From: Pseudomonas sp. B20(2017)
GTDB lineage: Bacteria; Pseudomonadota; Gammaproteobacteria; Pseudomonadales; Pseudomonadaceae
Assembly (NCBI RefSeq): GCF_002113125.1
Contig: NZ_NEJP01000004.1
Location: 186,001-250,000 of the forward strand
Length of the DNA stretch: 64,000 nt
Direction: 5' to 3'
Below are positions 9,902 to 18,791 of the stretch, one piece after another. Position numbers and translations under genes: made by a program. How positions within the stretch are numbered: position 1 is the first letter of the stretch; each line of letters begins with the position of its first letter. The notes under the pieces were generated by a model. That model searched no databases and was not told the origin of the DNA. It saw only the letters and a program-made list of their open reading frames with translations.

Positions 9902-12250
9902 TCAGGCCGACTTGGCCATGATCAGTCCTGTCTCACTCGCCGCTTCCAGGCGAATGGCAATGAACTTCGATGTCGGCGTATGGCTGCCATCGCCGGTGCT
10001 TTCCAGCGGCACCAACGGGTTCACCTCAGGGTAATAAGCCGCCGCTTGTCCCGCCGGTATATCGAACGCCAGCAGTGTGAAGCCTTTCACCCGACGTTCG
10101 CGGCCATCGTCCCATAGCGACACGATGTCAGCCTTTTGGCCCGGCTTGAAGCCGAGACGAATGATATCCGCCTCGTTGGCAAACAGCACGTCGCGCTGTC
10201 CCTTCACCCCGCGATAACGGTCATCCAGACCATAAATCGTGGTGTTGTACTGATCGTGTGAGCGCATCGATTGCAGAATCAGGTCCGGCAGTTTTCCGGT
10301 GGCTCGGGTGCGTTCGTGGATCAGGTCCTTCGGTAGCATGTTCGGCTTGAAGTTGGCCCGGCCCGAGGTGGTGTTCCATTTGCGTGCACCGGCGCTGTTG
10401 CCCAGGTAGAATCCGCCCGGATTCTTGACCTTTTCATTGAAGTCCTTGAAGCCCGGAATGGTGTCGGCGATCAGTTCGCGGATGCGCCGGTAGTCGGCCA
10501 CCAGCCAGTTCCAGTCCACCGGTTTGCTGCCCAGGGTCGCGGCGGCGATGCCGGCGATGATCGACGGCTCCGAGCGCATCTGGTTCGACAGCGGCTGCAA
10601 CTGACCGTTGGAGGCGTGCACCATGCTGAACGAGTCTTCCACAGTGACAGCCTGCGGGCCTTCGGTCTGGATGTCGATGTCGGTACGGCCCAGGCACGGC
10701 AGGATCAACGCGTCCTTGCCGTGAGCCAGGTGGCTGCGGTTGAGCTTGGTGCTGATCTGCACGGTCAGATCGCAGTTGCTCAGGGCCTGGAAGGTACGCG
10801 GGCTGTCCGGCGTGGCTTGGGCGAAGTTGCCGCCCAGCCCGATGAACACTTTGGCGCGACCTTCGGCCATCGCGTGAATCGCTTCGACCACGTTGTGCCC
10901 GTTGTGGCGCGGCACCTTGAACTGGAAGCGGCGCTCCAGGGAATCGAGGAACGCCACTGGCGGACGCTCGTTGATGCCCATGGTGCGGTCACCCTGCACG
11001 TTACTGTGGCCGCGTACCGGGCACAGACCGGCGCCGGGCTTGCCGATGTTGCCGCGCAGCAGCATCAGGTTGGCGATTTCCTGGATGGTCGGCACCGAAT
11101 GACGGTGCTGGGTGATGCCCATCGCCCAGCACATGATTACGTTCTTGCCTTTGGCGTACATGCGCGCCGCCTGTTCGATTTCCACCAGGGTCAGGCCGGA
11201 CTGCGTGACGATTTGCTCCCAAGGAGTGTCGTCAATGACACCGATGTACTCGAGCACGTTGACGCTGTGTTCATTGAGGAAGTCGTGATCAAACACCGCC
11301 GGCGCACCGGCCTTCTGCGCATCGCGTTCCCATTGCAGCAGAAACTTGGCCATGCCGCGCAGTACCGCCATGTCGCCGCCCAGTGCCGGGCGGAAATACG
11401 CGGTGTTGGTCGGCTTGTCGCCGTTGGTGAGCATTTCGATCGGATGCTGCGGATGCTGGAAGCGTTCCAGACCACGCTCTTTCAGCGGGTTGATGCACAC
11501 CACCTGAGCACCGCGCTTCACCGCTTCGCGCAGCGGTTCGAGCATGCGTGGATGGTTGGTGCCGGGGTTCTGGCCCCAGACGAAAATCGCATCGGCGTGT
11601 TCGAAATCGTCGAAGGTCACGGTGCCTTTGCCGACGCCGACACTCTGCGCCAGGGCCACGCCGCTGGCCTCGTGGCACATGTTCGAGCAGTCGGGGAAGT
11701 TGTTGGTGCCGAAGGCGCGCACGAACAGTTGATACAGGTACGCCGCTTCGTTGCTGGCGCGGCCCGAGGTGTAGAACTCGGCCTGATCCGGGCTCGACAG
11801 CGCTTGCAGGTGTTTGCCGATCAGCGCGTAGGCATCGTCCCAGCTGATGGGTTTGTAGCGGTCGGTTTCGGCGTCATACACCAGCGGTTCGGTCAGACGA
11901 CCTTGATATTCAAGCCAGTAGTCGCTCTGTTCCAGCAACGAGGTGACACTGTGCTTGGCGAAGAACTTGCCGTCGACCCGACGCTTGGTCGCTTCCCAGT
12001 TCACTGCCTTGGCGCCGTTCTCGCAGAACTTGACCATGCCGCTTTCCGGCGAATCACCCCAGGCACAGCCCGGGCAGTCGAAGCCGCCGTTCTGGTTGGT
12101 CTTGAGCATCATGCGCAGGTTTTTCAGCGCGTTGTCGCTGGTCAGCCAGGCCTGGGCCACGCTGATCAGTGCGCCCCAGCCACCGGCCGGGCCCTTGTAA
12201 GGCTTGTAGCGCGGAACGGGTTTCTGGTCGGCTTGATGATGTTGGCTCAC
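9902..12250 (-). CDS. FdhF/YdeP-family molybdopterin oxidoreductase (formate-dehydrogenase-like)
   Basis: 782-aa cytosolic protein of the DMSO-reductase superfamily. Near residue 57 it has CPGCAWGD and then FCENGAKA, the reduced cysteine pattern of the YdeP subgroup rather than a full four-Cys [4Fe-4S] site. Molybdopterin-guanine-dinucleotide contacts (GQNPGTNHPRML, the CWAMGITQHRHS stretch, and GLGGNFAQATPD) follow, and the C-terminal MopB-binding domain includes YNTTIYGLDDRYRG. The downstream fdhD overlaps it by 4 bases at its start, supporting a molybdenum enzyme. The true substrate is uncertain; formate is the usual annotation but acid-resistance roles are described for YdeP. Confidence 0.88.
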   Translation of the reverse strand: MSQHHQADQKPVPRYKPYKGPAGGWGALISVAQAWLTSDNALKNLRMMLKTNQNGGFDCPGCAWGDSPESGMVKFCENGAKAVNWEATKRRVDGKFFAKHSVTSLLEQSDYWLEYQGRLTEPLVYDAETDRYKPISWDDAYALIGKHLQALSSPDQAEFYTSGRASNEAAYLYQLFVRAFGTNNFPDCSNMCHEASGVALAQSVGVGKGTVTFDDFEHADAIFVWGQNPGTNHPRMLEPLREAVKRGAQVVCINPLKERGLERFQHPQHPIEMLTNGDKPTNTAYFRPALGGDMAVLRGMAKFLLQWERDAQKAGAPAVFDHDFLNEHSVNVLEYIGVIDDTPWEQIVTQSGLTLVEIEQAARMYAKGKNVIMCWAMGITQHRHSVPTIQEIANLMLLRGNIGKPGAGLCPVRGHSNVQGDRTMGINERPPVAFLDSLERRFQFKVPRHNGHNVVEAIHAMAEGRAKVFIGLGGNFAQATPDSPRTFQALSNCDLTVQISTKLNRSHLAHGKDALILPCLGRTDIDIQTEGPQAVTVEDSFSMVHASNGQLQPLSNQMRSEPSIIAGIAAATLGSKPVDWNWLVADYRRIRELIADTIPGFKDFNEKVKNPGGFYLGNSAGARKWNTTSGRANFKPNMLPKDLIHERTRATGKLPDLILQSMRSHDQYNTTIYGLDDRYRGVKGQRDVLFANEADIIRLGFKPGQKADIVSLWDDGRERRVKGFTLLAFDIPAGQAAAYYPEVNPLVPLESTGDGSHTPTSKFIAIRLEAASETGLIMAKSA

Positions 12251-13086
12251 GGGTGTTTCTCCATTTCTGGGCTATACACCCGCGGCGCGTTTTTCTGCGG
12301 CAGGTGAATGAGATTGAGGTTGTGGCGTCGCGCCCATTGCACGGCGAGACCGGTAGGCGCGGACAGGCTGACCAGGGTCTGAATCCCGGCCCGCAGAACT
12401 TTCTGGATCAATTCGAGACTGCAACGGCTGGTGACAATCGCCAGCCCGCCGGCTGTGGATATCTTTTGCCGGATCAGGCCGCCGATCAGTTTGTCGAGGG
12501 CGTTGTGCCGGCCGATGTCTTCGCGGCCCAGCAGCAATTCACCGCTGGCGTTCATGAACACCGCCGCGTGCACCGCGCCGCAATGCTGGCCCAGTGGCTG
12601 GAACGCGCCGATGCGCTGGCGCAGACCGTCGAGCCATTCGATGGGCGGCAAGGGGGCGCCGGGTAAAACCTTGAGATCAGGCAGCGCCTGTTCCACCGCT
12701 TCCACGCCGCACAACCCGCAACCGCTGGTGCCGGCCAGTTGCCGACGCTGTTGCTTGAGGTTCCAGAAGGCGCGGTTGGCGATGGTGACTTGTGCGTATT
12801 GCGCCGAGCCCGAACCGGTCAGTTGCAGATCATAGATATCCGAGGCGTCTTCGATAATGCCGCTGCCGAGACTGAAACCGACGATGAAGTCTTCAAGATC
12901 TGTGGGCGTGACCAGCATCACAGCCTGGCTGATGCCGTTGTAGGCAATCGCCAACGCGACTTCTTCGGCCAGCGCGGTGCTGGCCGATTCCGCGAGGGGG
13001 AGATCGCTGTAACTGTAAGTTTGACTGGCGGCAGGCGCGGGCGTTTCGAGAGCGGGCGCCGCGCAGGCCGGGCGCTTGGCGTTCAT
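12247..13086 (-). CDS. fdhD: Formate dehydrogenase accessory sulfurtransferase FdhD
   Basis: 279-aa protein that delivers sulfur (from IscS) to the molybdenum cofactor of formate dehydrogenase. The family CxxC loop is present as SGCGLCGVEAVE (about residue 124-135), and the C-terminal half has LLGREDIGRHNALDKLIG and TSRCSLELIQKV, both FdhD signatures. Its stop overlaps the start of the oxidoreductase gene by ATGA, so the two are translated together. The LysR gene starts 980 bases upstream in the same direction and may regulate the pair. Confidence 0.95.
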   Translation of the reverse strand: MNAKRPACAAPALETPAPAASQTYSYSDLPLAESASTALAEEVALAIAYNGISQAVMLVTPTDLEDFIVGFSLGSGIIEDASDIYDLQLTGSGSAQYAQVTIANRAFWNLKQQRRQLAGTSGCGLCGVEAVEQALPDLKVLPGAPLPPIEWLDGLRQRIGAFQPLGQHCGAVHAAVFMNASGELLLGREDIGRHNALDKLIGGLIRQKISTAGGLAIVTSRCSLELIQKVLRAGIQTLVSLSAPTGLAVQWARRHNLNLIHLPQKNAPRVYSPEMEKHP

Positions 13087-13178
13087 GGCATCACCAACGG
13101 ATTGATCAACGCTAAGACTAGGCGCGGCAAACTGTCGCGTCTAATCGCTAGTTTCGATCTCCCGATAGATGCTGTCGA

Positions 13179-14066
13179 TCAAGAGTCGGCTGGTGATTTC
13201 TGATAAATCGCGAAACAGGCCTCGGCCAACGCCGATCGAGGCGCACCGCGGCGCATGATCAGGCCCAGCCGGGCGAGCGTCTGAGCGCTTTCGATAGGTT
13301 GCAGGCGCAAGTGATCGGTCAGGTTTTCCAGACCACCGTCCAATGGCATCACTGCGCAGCAAAGACCACCGTGCACGGCTTGCAACAATTGGTGGACGGC
13401 GTCGGTTTGCAGCAACGGCTGTGGTGTCAGGCCTCGGCTGTGGAAGTTGTGGTCGATGGACTGACGAAAGTGCATGCCGCTGGTGAGCATGCCGAGCGGC
13501 AGTTCGATCAGAGATTCCCAGCTCAGCGGCGCCTCGCTGAAGTTGAAGAAGCGCTGGTCATAGAGCAGGCCCATCCGGGTTTCGCTGAAGGCCAGGGATT
13601 CGAATCGTTCACTGTCGAGGCGTTCCAGATAAGACACGCCAATATCGATGCGATTGTTCGCCAGTTGCTCCAGCACTTGCTCCGAGCTCAGCGATGACAG
13701 CTCAAAACGCAGGTTCGGGTGTTCGGCATGCAGGCGTTGCATCAGGGGCAATGCGTCGAAGCTCGACAGCGGCACCACCCCCAGCCGCAATGTGCCGATC
13801 AGGTTGCCGCGACAAGCTGCGGCTTCGGCCTGCAAGCCATCGTAAGCCGCCAGTACTGTGCGGGCCCAGGCCAGCACTCTCTCGCCGGGTGCCGTGAATC
13901 CTTCGAATCGCTGACCACGATTGACCAGCGGCAGATCGAGCTCTTCTTCGAGGCTGCGCAGACGCATCGACAGGGTTGGCTGGGTGATGTGACAGCGCGC
14001 GGCGGCCTGGCCGAAATGGCGGGTTTCGTCGAGGGCGATGAGGAATTTCAGCTGCTTGATGTCCAT
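13179..14066 (-). CDS. LysR-family transcriptional regulator
   Basis: 295-aa regulator. The N-terminal winged helix-turn-helix is clear: FGQAAARCHITQPTLSMRLRSLEEEL (about residues 18-43). The rest is a periplasmic-binding-like effector domain (LRLGVVPLSSFDALPLM from about 90). It lies upstream of fdhD and the FdhF-like gene in the same orientation with 92 bases between, so control of that pair is likely but unproven. Length is normal for the family (about 300). Confidence 0.92.
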   Translation of the reverse strand: MDIKQLKFLIALDETRHFGQAAARCHITQPTLSMRLRSLEEELDLPLVNRGQRFEGFTAPGERVLAWARTVLAAYDGLQAEAAACRGNLIGTLRLGVVPLSSFDALPLMQRLHAEHPNLRFELSSLSSEQVLEQLANNRIDIGVSYLERLDSERFESLAFSETRMGLLYDQRFFNFSEAPLSWESLIELPLGMLTSGMHFRQSIDHNFHSRGLTPQPLLQTDAVHQLLQAVHGGLCCAVMPLDGGLENLTDHLRLQPIESAQTLARLGLIMRRGAPRSALAEACFAIYQKSPADS

Positions 14067-14203
14067 CTTCGTTCCGGGGCGCTGGCAAGAGTGGGTGATT
14101 CTACCGCTTGCGCGGGGGCAGGGTCATTGGTCGGGCCGCAACCGGGTTTGTCCGGCGTGGTCTAGGCTTGGGCGTCTGGAACTTAAATCAAGGAGTGTGC
14201 GCT

Positions 14204-14644
14204 ATGAGTCTTTTGAGCTTTGTGAAAGAGGCCGGTGAGAAGTTGCTCGACCTGTTGACTCCCGGCAACGCCAATGCCAGCGACCAACTGAAGGAGCACA
14301 TCAGCAAGGTCGGGTTGGGTAACCCGAATGTCCAGGCGACCGTGGACGGTGACAAGGTGACGGTCACCGGTGAAGTGTCGAGCCAGGAAGAGAAAGAGAA
14401 AATTCTGCTGGCAGTGGGCAACATTGCCGGTGTCGGCAGTGTCGATGACCAGATCACCGTGACCGGGCCGGTTGTGGCGGCGGCGCGTTTTGTGGTCGTG
14501 AAGAAGGGCGACACTCTCAGCGCGATTTCCCTGGCGGTGTATGGCAACGCCAACCAGTACAACAAGATTTTCGAGGCCAACAAGCCACTGCTGTCACACC
14601 CGGACAAGATTTATCCGGGGCAGACGCTGCGTATTCCCGAGTAA
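14204..14644 (+). CDS. BON and LysM domain protein (Kbp/YgaU-like)
   Basis: 146-aa cytosolic protein. Residues ~20-85 form a BON domain ([19 protein letters not shown] and the VDDQITV strand), and residues ~95-145 a LysM domain ([20 protein letters not shown], then [10 protein letters not shown]). The E. coli homologue Kbp/YgaU is a potassium-binding protein needed at high K+. An AAGGAG ribosome site precedes the ATG at 14204; a longer upstream frame has no better start. No signal peptide. Confidence 0.92.
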   Translation: MSLLSFVKEAGEKLLDLLTPGNANASDQLKEHISKVGLGNPNVQATVDGDKVTVTGEVSSQEEKEKILLAVGNIAGVGSVDDQITVTGPVVAAARFVVVKKGDTLSAISLAVYGNANQYNKIFEANKPLLSHPDKIYPGQTLRIPE

Positions 14645-14655
14645 CCGCAGATACC

Positions 14656-14727
14656 GCTATCGCGAGCAGGCTCGCTCCCACATTGGAATGCATTTCAATC
14701 GTGTGAGCGAGCCTGCTCGCGATGGGG
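14656..14727. repeat. REPIN (inverted pair of REP sequences)
   Basis: TATCGCGAGCAGGCTCGCTC (14659-14678) and its inverted copy GAGCGAGCCTGCTCGCGAT (14705-14723), separated by about 26 bases. This is the typical paired REP element of the P. fluorescens group, mobilised in trans by RAYT transposases. It lies between convergent genes and may act in transcript end formation. Confidence 0.9.
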
Positions 14728-14736
14728 CGATGCGGT

Positions 14737-15399
14737 TTAGAGGCCGGCAATCAAATCCCGATAATCCTCGACTGCCGAAAACTCCCCGGTGTCCTTCGGC
14801 CCTTTGCGGCTGTCCGGCTCCTTCACGGCCAACAGATGCGCCACGCCGAAATTTTGCGCACTGCGCAGGATCGGCAAGGTGTCATCAATGAACAGGCTGC
14901 GTGCCGGGTCAAAACCGATATCGGCCTGCAAGGCGTCCCAGAATTGCGGGTTCTCCTTGGGAAAACCGTAATCGTGGGAGCTGATCAGCCGCTCAAAATA
15001 CGGCGCCAGTTCGATTCGCTCCAGTTTCAGCGACAGTGAATCGCGGTGCGCGTTGGTGATCATCACCACGCGTTTGCCAGCTCGTTTGATTGCTTCCAGA
15101 AAGGTATCTGCGTCCGGGCGCAGGGCAATCAGGTGGGCGGTTTCCAGTTTCAGTTCACGCACCGACAGCTTCAGTTCCGCGCTCCAGAAATCCAGGCAGT
15201 ACCACTGCAATTGACCGGCATGGCGCGCGAACAGCGGCTGCAATTCCATTTCCGCCATGGCCCGGCTCACGCCATGCAGTTCGGCGTAGCGTTGCGGCAA
15301 GTGTTCCAGCCAGAAGTGGTTGTCGAAGTGCAGGTCGAGCAACGTGCCGTCCATGTCCAGCAGAACGGTATCGATGTCGGACCACGGTAATGAAGGCAT
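14737..15399 (-). CDS. yrfG: HAD-family GMP/IMP nucleotidase YrfG
   Basis: 220-aa cytosolic phosphatase of the haloacid dehalogenase superfamily; E. coli YrfG dephosphorylates purine nucleotides. HAD motif I is LLDMDGTLLDL (about residues 12-22), motif II VVMITNAHRDS (about 110), motif III/IV lysine and acidic pair in ISSHDYGFPKEN and SLFIDDTLPIL. It is divergent from nudE with 88 bases between, as in PAO1. Confidence 0.9.
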   Translation of the reverse strand: MPSLPWSDIDTVLLDMDGTLLDLHFDNHFWLEHLPQRYAELHGVSRAMAEMELQPLFARHAGQLQWYCLDFWSAELKLSVRELKLETAHLIALRPDADTFLEAIKRAGKRVVMITNAHRDSLSLKLERIELAPYFERLISSHDYGFPKENPQFWDALQADIGFDPARSLFIDDTLPILRSAQNFGVAHLLAVKEPDSRKGPKDTGEFSAVEDYRDLIAGL

Positions 15400-15455
15400 G
15401 GCAACGTCTCGAACGGTAAAAAGATATCCGACGCAAACAATCGGAAAAGCCGCGT

Positions 15456-15461
15456 TATAGT
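15456..15461 (+). promoter_or_regulatory. -10 box of the nudE-cysQ operon
   Basis: TATAGT in GCGTTATAGTAGCGCG, 27 bases before the nudE ATG. A clear -35 is not seen. Confidence 0.45.
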
Positions 15462-15487
15462 AGCGCGTTCACGCCAAGGAGCTTTGC

Positions 15488-16054
15488 ATGCGCCAGAAAC
15501 CCACCGTACTTGCCCGCGAGATCGTCGCCACCAGCCGGCTGTTCTGCGTCGAAGAGCTGAAGCTGCGTTTCTCCAACGGCGTGGAACGCACTTACGAGCG
15601 GTTGGTCGGCAAGGGCGCCGGTTACGGCGCGGTGATGATTGTGGCCATGCTTGATGCCGAACATGCGGTGCTGGTCGAGGAATACTGTGGTGGTACCGAC
15701 GAGTACGAATTGTCCCTGCCCAAAGGTTTGATCGAACCGGGTGAGGATGTGCTGGCGGCAGCCGAACGCGAGCTCAAGGAAGAAGCCGGTTATGGCGCGC
15801 GACAGCTCGAGCATCTGACCGAGTTGTCATTGTCCCCGGGCTACATGAGCCAGAAAATCCAGGTAGTGCTGGCTACGGACCTGTACGAAGAACGTCTCGA
15901 AGGTGATGAACCCGAGCCGATGCGGGTAGACAAGGTCAATCTGCGGGATCTCTCTTCATTGGCGCAAAATCCGCAATTTTCCGAAGGTCGTGCCTTGGCG
16001 GCGTTGTACCTGGCCCGCGACCTGCTGACCCAGCGCGGCTTTTTTCAGTCATGA
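15488..16054 (+). CDS. nudE: ADP compounds hydrolase NudE
   Basis: 188-aa Nudix hydrolase acting on ADP-ribose, NADH and Ap3A-type compounds. The Nudix box is complete: G...(5)E...(7)REL.EE.GY as GLIEPGEDVLAAAERELKEE followed by AGYG (about residues 80-103). The N-terminal RQKPTVLAREIVATSRLF is typical of NudE. Its TGA overlaps the ATG of cysQ, so the two genes form an operon. Confidence 0.93.
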   Translation: MRQKPTVLAREIVATSRLFCVEELKLRFSNGVERTYERLVGKGAGYGAVMIVAMLDAEHAVLVEEYCGGTDEYELSLPKGLIEPGEDVLAAAERELKEEAGYGARQLEHLTELSLSPGYMSQKIQVVLATDLYEERLEGDEPEPMRVDKVNLRDLSSLAQNPQFSEGRALAALYLARDLLTQRGFFQS

Positions 16055-16893
16055 GTGAGATGTCTATGAATTTTCCCCATCCGTTGATGGCGCCGGTGGT
16101 TGAACTGGCGTTGCGCGCCGGCGAGGCGATTCTGCCGTTCTGGCGCGCCGATGTGGCGGTGACCGCCAAGTCCGATGATTCGCCGGTGACGGCGGCGGAC
16201 ATGGCCGCTCACCACGTGATCGTGGCTGGCCTGACCGCGCTGGACCCGAGCATCCCGGTGTTGTCCGAAGAGGACGCCAACATCCCGCAAAGCGTGCGCG
16301 CGGGTTGGCAGCGCTGGTGGCTGGTGGATCCGCTGGACGGCACCAAGGAGTTCATCAGCGGCAGCGAAGAATTCACCGTCAACATCGCACTGATCGAGAA
16401 CGGCCAGGTGGTGTTTGGTGTGGTGTCGATGCCAACCAACGGTCGCTTCTACGTCGGCGGCGCGGGTCTGGGTGCCTGGCGTGGCGACACGGGCAGTACA
16501 CCGGTGGCGATTCAGGTGCGTGACGTGCCGGGGCCTGGTGAAGCCTTCACCGTGGTTGCCAGCCGTCGTCATTCGAGCCCGGAACAGGAACGTCTGCTGG
16601 CCGGTTTGAGCGCCAGTCTTGGCGAGTTGCAACTGGCCAACATCGGCAGTTCGCTGAAGTTCTGTCTGGTGGCTGAAGGTGCTGCCGATTGTTACCCGCG
16701 TCTGGCGCCGACTTCGCAGTGGGACACGGCGGCGGCGCAGGGAGTGCTGGAAGGGGCCGGCGGCGAGGTGCTGGACCTGAGCGGCGAAGCATTCTGTTAC
16801 CCGCCACGGGAGTCGTTATTGAACGGTTTCTTCCTGGCATTGCCGGCGAAAGCCGCGTGGCGGGCGAAGCTGCTCGAACTTGCCCGCGCGTAA
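16051..16893 (+). CDS. cysQ: 3'(2'),5'-bisphosphate nucleotidase CysQ
   Basis: 280-aa Mg-dependent, Li-sensitive phosphatase that recycles PAP formed in sulfate assimilation. The inositol-monophosphatase fold motifs are seen: LSEEDANIP (metal site, about residue 71-79), DPLDGTKEFISGSEEFTVN (about 95-113) and WDTAAAQGVLEGAGG (about 226-240). The ATG at 16051 overlaps the nudE stop (ATGA); later in-frame ATGs at 16060 and 16066 have slightly better spacing to GTGAG, so the real start may be 5 codons later. Confidence 0.93.
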   Translation: MSEMSMNFPHPLMAPVVELALRAGEAILPFWRADVAVTAKSDDSPVTAADMAAHHVIVAGLTALDPSIPVLSEEDANIPQSVRAGWQRWWLVDPLDGTKEFISGSEEFTVNIALIENGQVVFGVVSMPTNGRFYVGGAGLGAWRGDTGSTPVAIQVRDVPGPGEAFTVVASRRHSSPEQERLLAGLSASLGELQLANIGSSLKFCLVAEGAADCYPRLAPTSQWDTAAAQGVLEGAGGEVLDLSGEAFCYPPRESLLNGFFLALPAKAAWRAKLLELARA

Positions 16894-16906
16894 GCGCGTT
16901 CTATCT

Positions 16907-17362
16907 TCAGCGGTGCAGGACGTACTGCCCGCTGAACGTCACCGCATCTTCATCACTCCCGGCATTGACGACTCGCGTATGCAGCGTCAGTCGCGCCCGT
17001 CCGTAGCGCTGATACATCGCCAGAAACTTCTTCCACACCGCCGCGCTCGGTGACGGGCAGATTGCAATGGCATCGCCGGTGACTGGCAGTGGATAACTGA
17101 TCTGCCCTTCCTGGATCACGATGTGTCCGTCCTCGATGCCTTCCTCTTTCAAACTCAAATGCAGCCAGCCCCAGCCGGCCAGCACCGCCCCGCAATACAG
17201 GCTGCCACCGAACATGGTGCTCTTGTGATTGACGTTGGCGTCCAGCGGCAGGTGCAGGCGTAATTGCTGTTCCTGCCAGTCGAGCACCTTGAGGCCCATG
17301 TCCCGCGTCAGCGGGATGTCGTGGTGAAGAACGGATTCCAGATAACGACTGTCGTGCTTCAT
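16907..17362 (-). CDS. YiiD-type thioesterase-domain protein
   Basis: 151-aa hot-dog-fold protein matching the C-terminal thioesterase-like domain of E. coli YiiD (FabY-type) but without an N-terminal acetyltransferase part. Recognisable are NHKSTMFGGSLYCGAVLAGWGWL (about 44-66), where the hot-dog central helix lies, and GQISYPLPVTGDAIAIC. In PAO1 a beta-ketoacyl-synthase gene sits nearby; here only this domain is seen. Substrate unknown. Confidence 0.8.
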   Translation of the reverse strand: MKHDSRYLESVLHHDIPLTRDMGLKVLDWQEQQLRLHLPLDANVNHKSTMFGGSLYCGAVLAGWGWLHLSLKEEGIEDGHIVIQEGQISYPLPVTGDAIAICPSPSAAVWKKFLAMYQRYGRARLTLHTRVVNAGSDEDAVTFSGQYVLHR

Positions 17363-17402
17363 GCCCGGACCTCTTGCGGCAGAAAAGTGAATTGATCGTG
17401 CT

Positions 17403-18791
17403 TCATTCGGATTCGTCGGAATGGCCGCCGCTGCCAGCGAAATTCAGCCCGTGCTTGCGCAGTTTGTCGTGCAGGGTCTTGCGCGGAATGCCCAGAGCTT
17501 CGGCGAGACTGCGCACGGAACCGTGGGAGCGGGCCAGTTCGGCGGCGATCAGGGACTTCTCGAAGTTTTCCACTTGCTCGCTTAGCCCTCCCGCCGCGAT
17601 TTCGACGGTGGTGCCGGGGCTGCCATCGGGTTGCGTGTTGTCCAGTGCCAGCTCCAGGCCGAGGGCAAAACGCTCTGCCGCGTTCTGCAGTTCCCGCACG
17701 TTGCCCGGCCATGAATGGCGCAACAGCAACGCCCGTTGCGCCGGTTGCAGTTCATGCGGCGGCAGACCGTGGCGAGCGCTGGCTTCGTCGGCGTAATGCT
17801 GGAACAGCATCAACGCGTCTTCGCCCCGTTCACGCAGTGGCGGAATGCGCAGCGGCGCCACGTTGAGTCGGTAATACAGGTCCGCCCGGAAACGTCCCTG
17901 ATCGGCGGCCTGGCGCAGGTCTTCCTTGGTGGCGGCAATGACGCGGATGTCCAGCGGGATCAACTGATTGCCGCCCAGGCGCTCGACCACGCGCTCCTGC
18001 AACATGCGCAGCAGTTTGACCTGCACATCCATGCTCATGCTCTCGATTTCATCGAGAAACAACGTGCCGCCATTGGCGAATTCGAATTTGCCGATCCGGC
18101 GCTTTTGCGCGCCGGTGAAGGCGCCGGGTTCATGGCCGAACAATTCGCTTTCGACCACCGATTCAGCCAGCGCCCCGGCGTTGATCGCCACGAACGGGCC
18201 GTTACGCCGGCTCGACAGATCGTGCAGGGCGCGGGCGACGACTTCTTTACCCGCACCGGTTTCGCCAAGGATCAAGACGTCGGCCTTGGTTGCCGCCAGC
18301 GCGCCGATCTGCTCGCGCAGGCGCGACATCGGCGCGGACTGACCAACCAGCCGCGCGCTCAGTTCGTTGCGATCACTCAGGGCCATGCGCAGGCTGCGGT
18401 TGTCCAGCACCAGGCGGCGCAGGGCCAGGGCGCGACGCACGCTGTCGAGCAGGGCGTCGCTGGCGAAGGGTTTTTCCAGAAAGTCGTAGGCACCGGCACG
18501 CATGGCCTGCACGGCCAGTGGCACGTCGCCGTGGCCGGTGATCAGCAGCACCGGCAGTTCCGGATCCTGGGCGTGCAGTTCGCTCAGCAGTTCCAGGCCA
18601 TCCATGCCGGGCATGCGGATGTCGCTGACCACCACACCGGGCCAGTCGCGCTCCAGTTGCGCGGCCAGGCCCTTGGCTTCGGACAGCGGAAGAATTTTCA
18701 GGCCGGCCAGATCCAGAGTCTGGCCGAGGGCCTGACGCAGGTGCGGATCGTCGTCGATCAGCACCACCTGAATGCGGTTGTCGATGGTCAT
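17403..18791 (-). CDS. dctD: Sigma-54-dependent response regulator DctD
   Basis: 462-aa NtrC-class activator of C4-dicarboxylate uptake. Receiver domain with phospho-acceptor Asp57 in VVVSDIRMPGMDG; AAA+ domain with Walker A GETGAGKE, the sigma-54-contact loop GAFTGA, and Walker B GGTLFLDEI; C-terminal Fis-type helix-turn-helix (SVRSLAEALGIPRKTLHDKLRKHG). The start at 18791 is set by the 4-base overlap with dctB; a longer upstream frame is only read-through of that gene's complement. Target dctA genes are not in the window. Confidence 0.95.
   Translation of the reverse strand: MTIDNRIQVVLIDDDPHLRQALGQTLDLAGLKILPLSEAKGLAAQLERDWPGVVVSDIRMPGMDGLELLSELHAQDPELPVLLITGHGDVPLAVQAMRAGAYDFLEKPFASDALLDSVRRALALRRLVLDNRSLRMALSDRNELSARLVGQSAPMSRLREQIGALAATKADVLILGETGAGKEVVARALHDLSSRRNGPFVAINAGALAESVVESELFGHEPGAFTGAQKRRIGKFEFANGGTLFLDEIESMSMDVQVKLLRMLQERVVERLGGNQLIPLDIRVIAATKEDLRQAADQGRFRADLYYRLNVAPLRIPPLRERGEDALMLFQHYADEASARHGLPPHELQPAQRALLLRHSWPGNVRELQNAAERFALGLELALDNTQPDGSPGTTVEIAAGGLSEQVENFEKSLIAAELARSHGSVRSLAEALGIPRKTLHDKLRKHGLNFAGSGGHSDESE

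Noticed and set aside
10616..12307. 563-aa open frame antisense to the FdhF-like gene
   Set aside because: High-GC Pseudomonas genes leave long open frames on the opposite strand; there is no ribosome site or recognisable protein content, and the sense gene has clear motifs.
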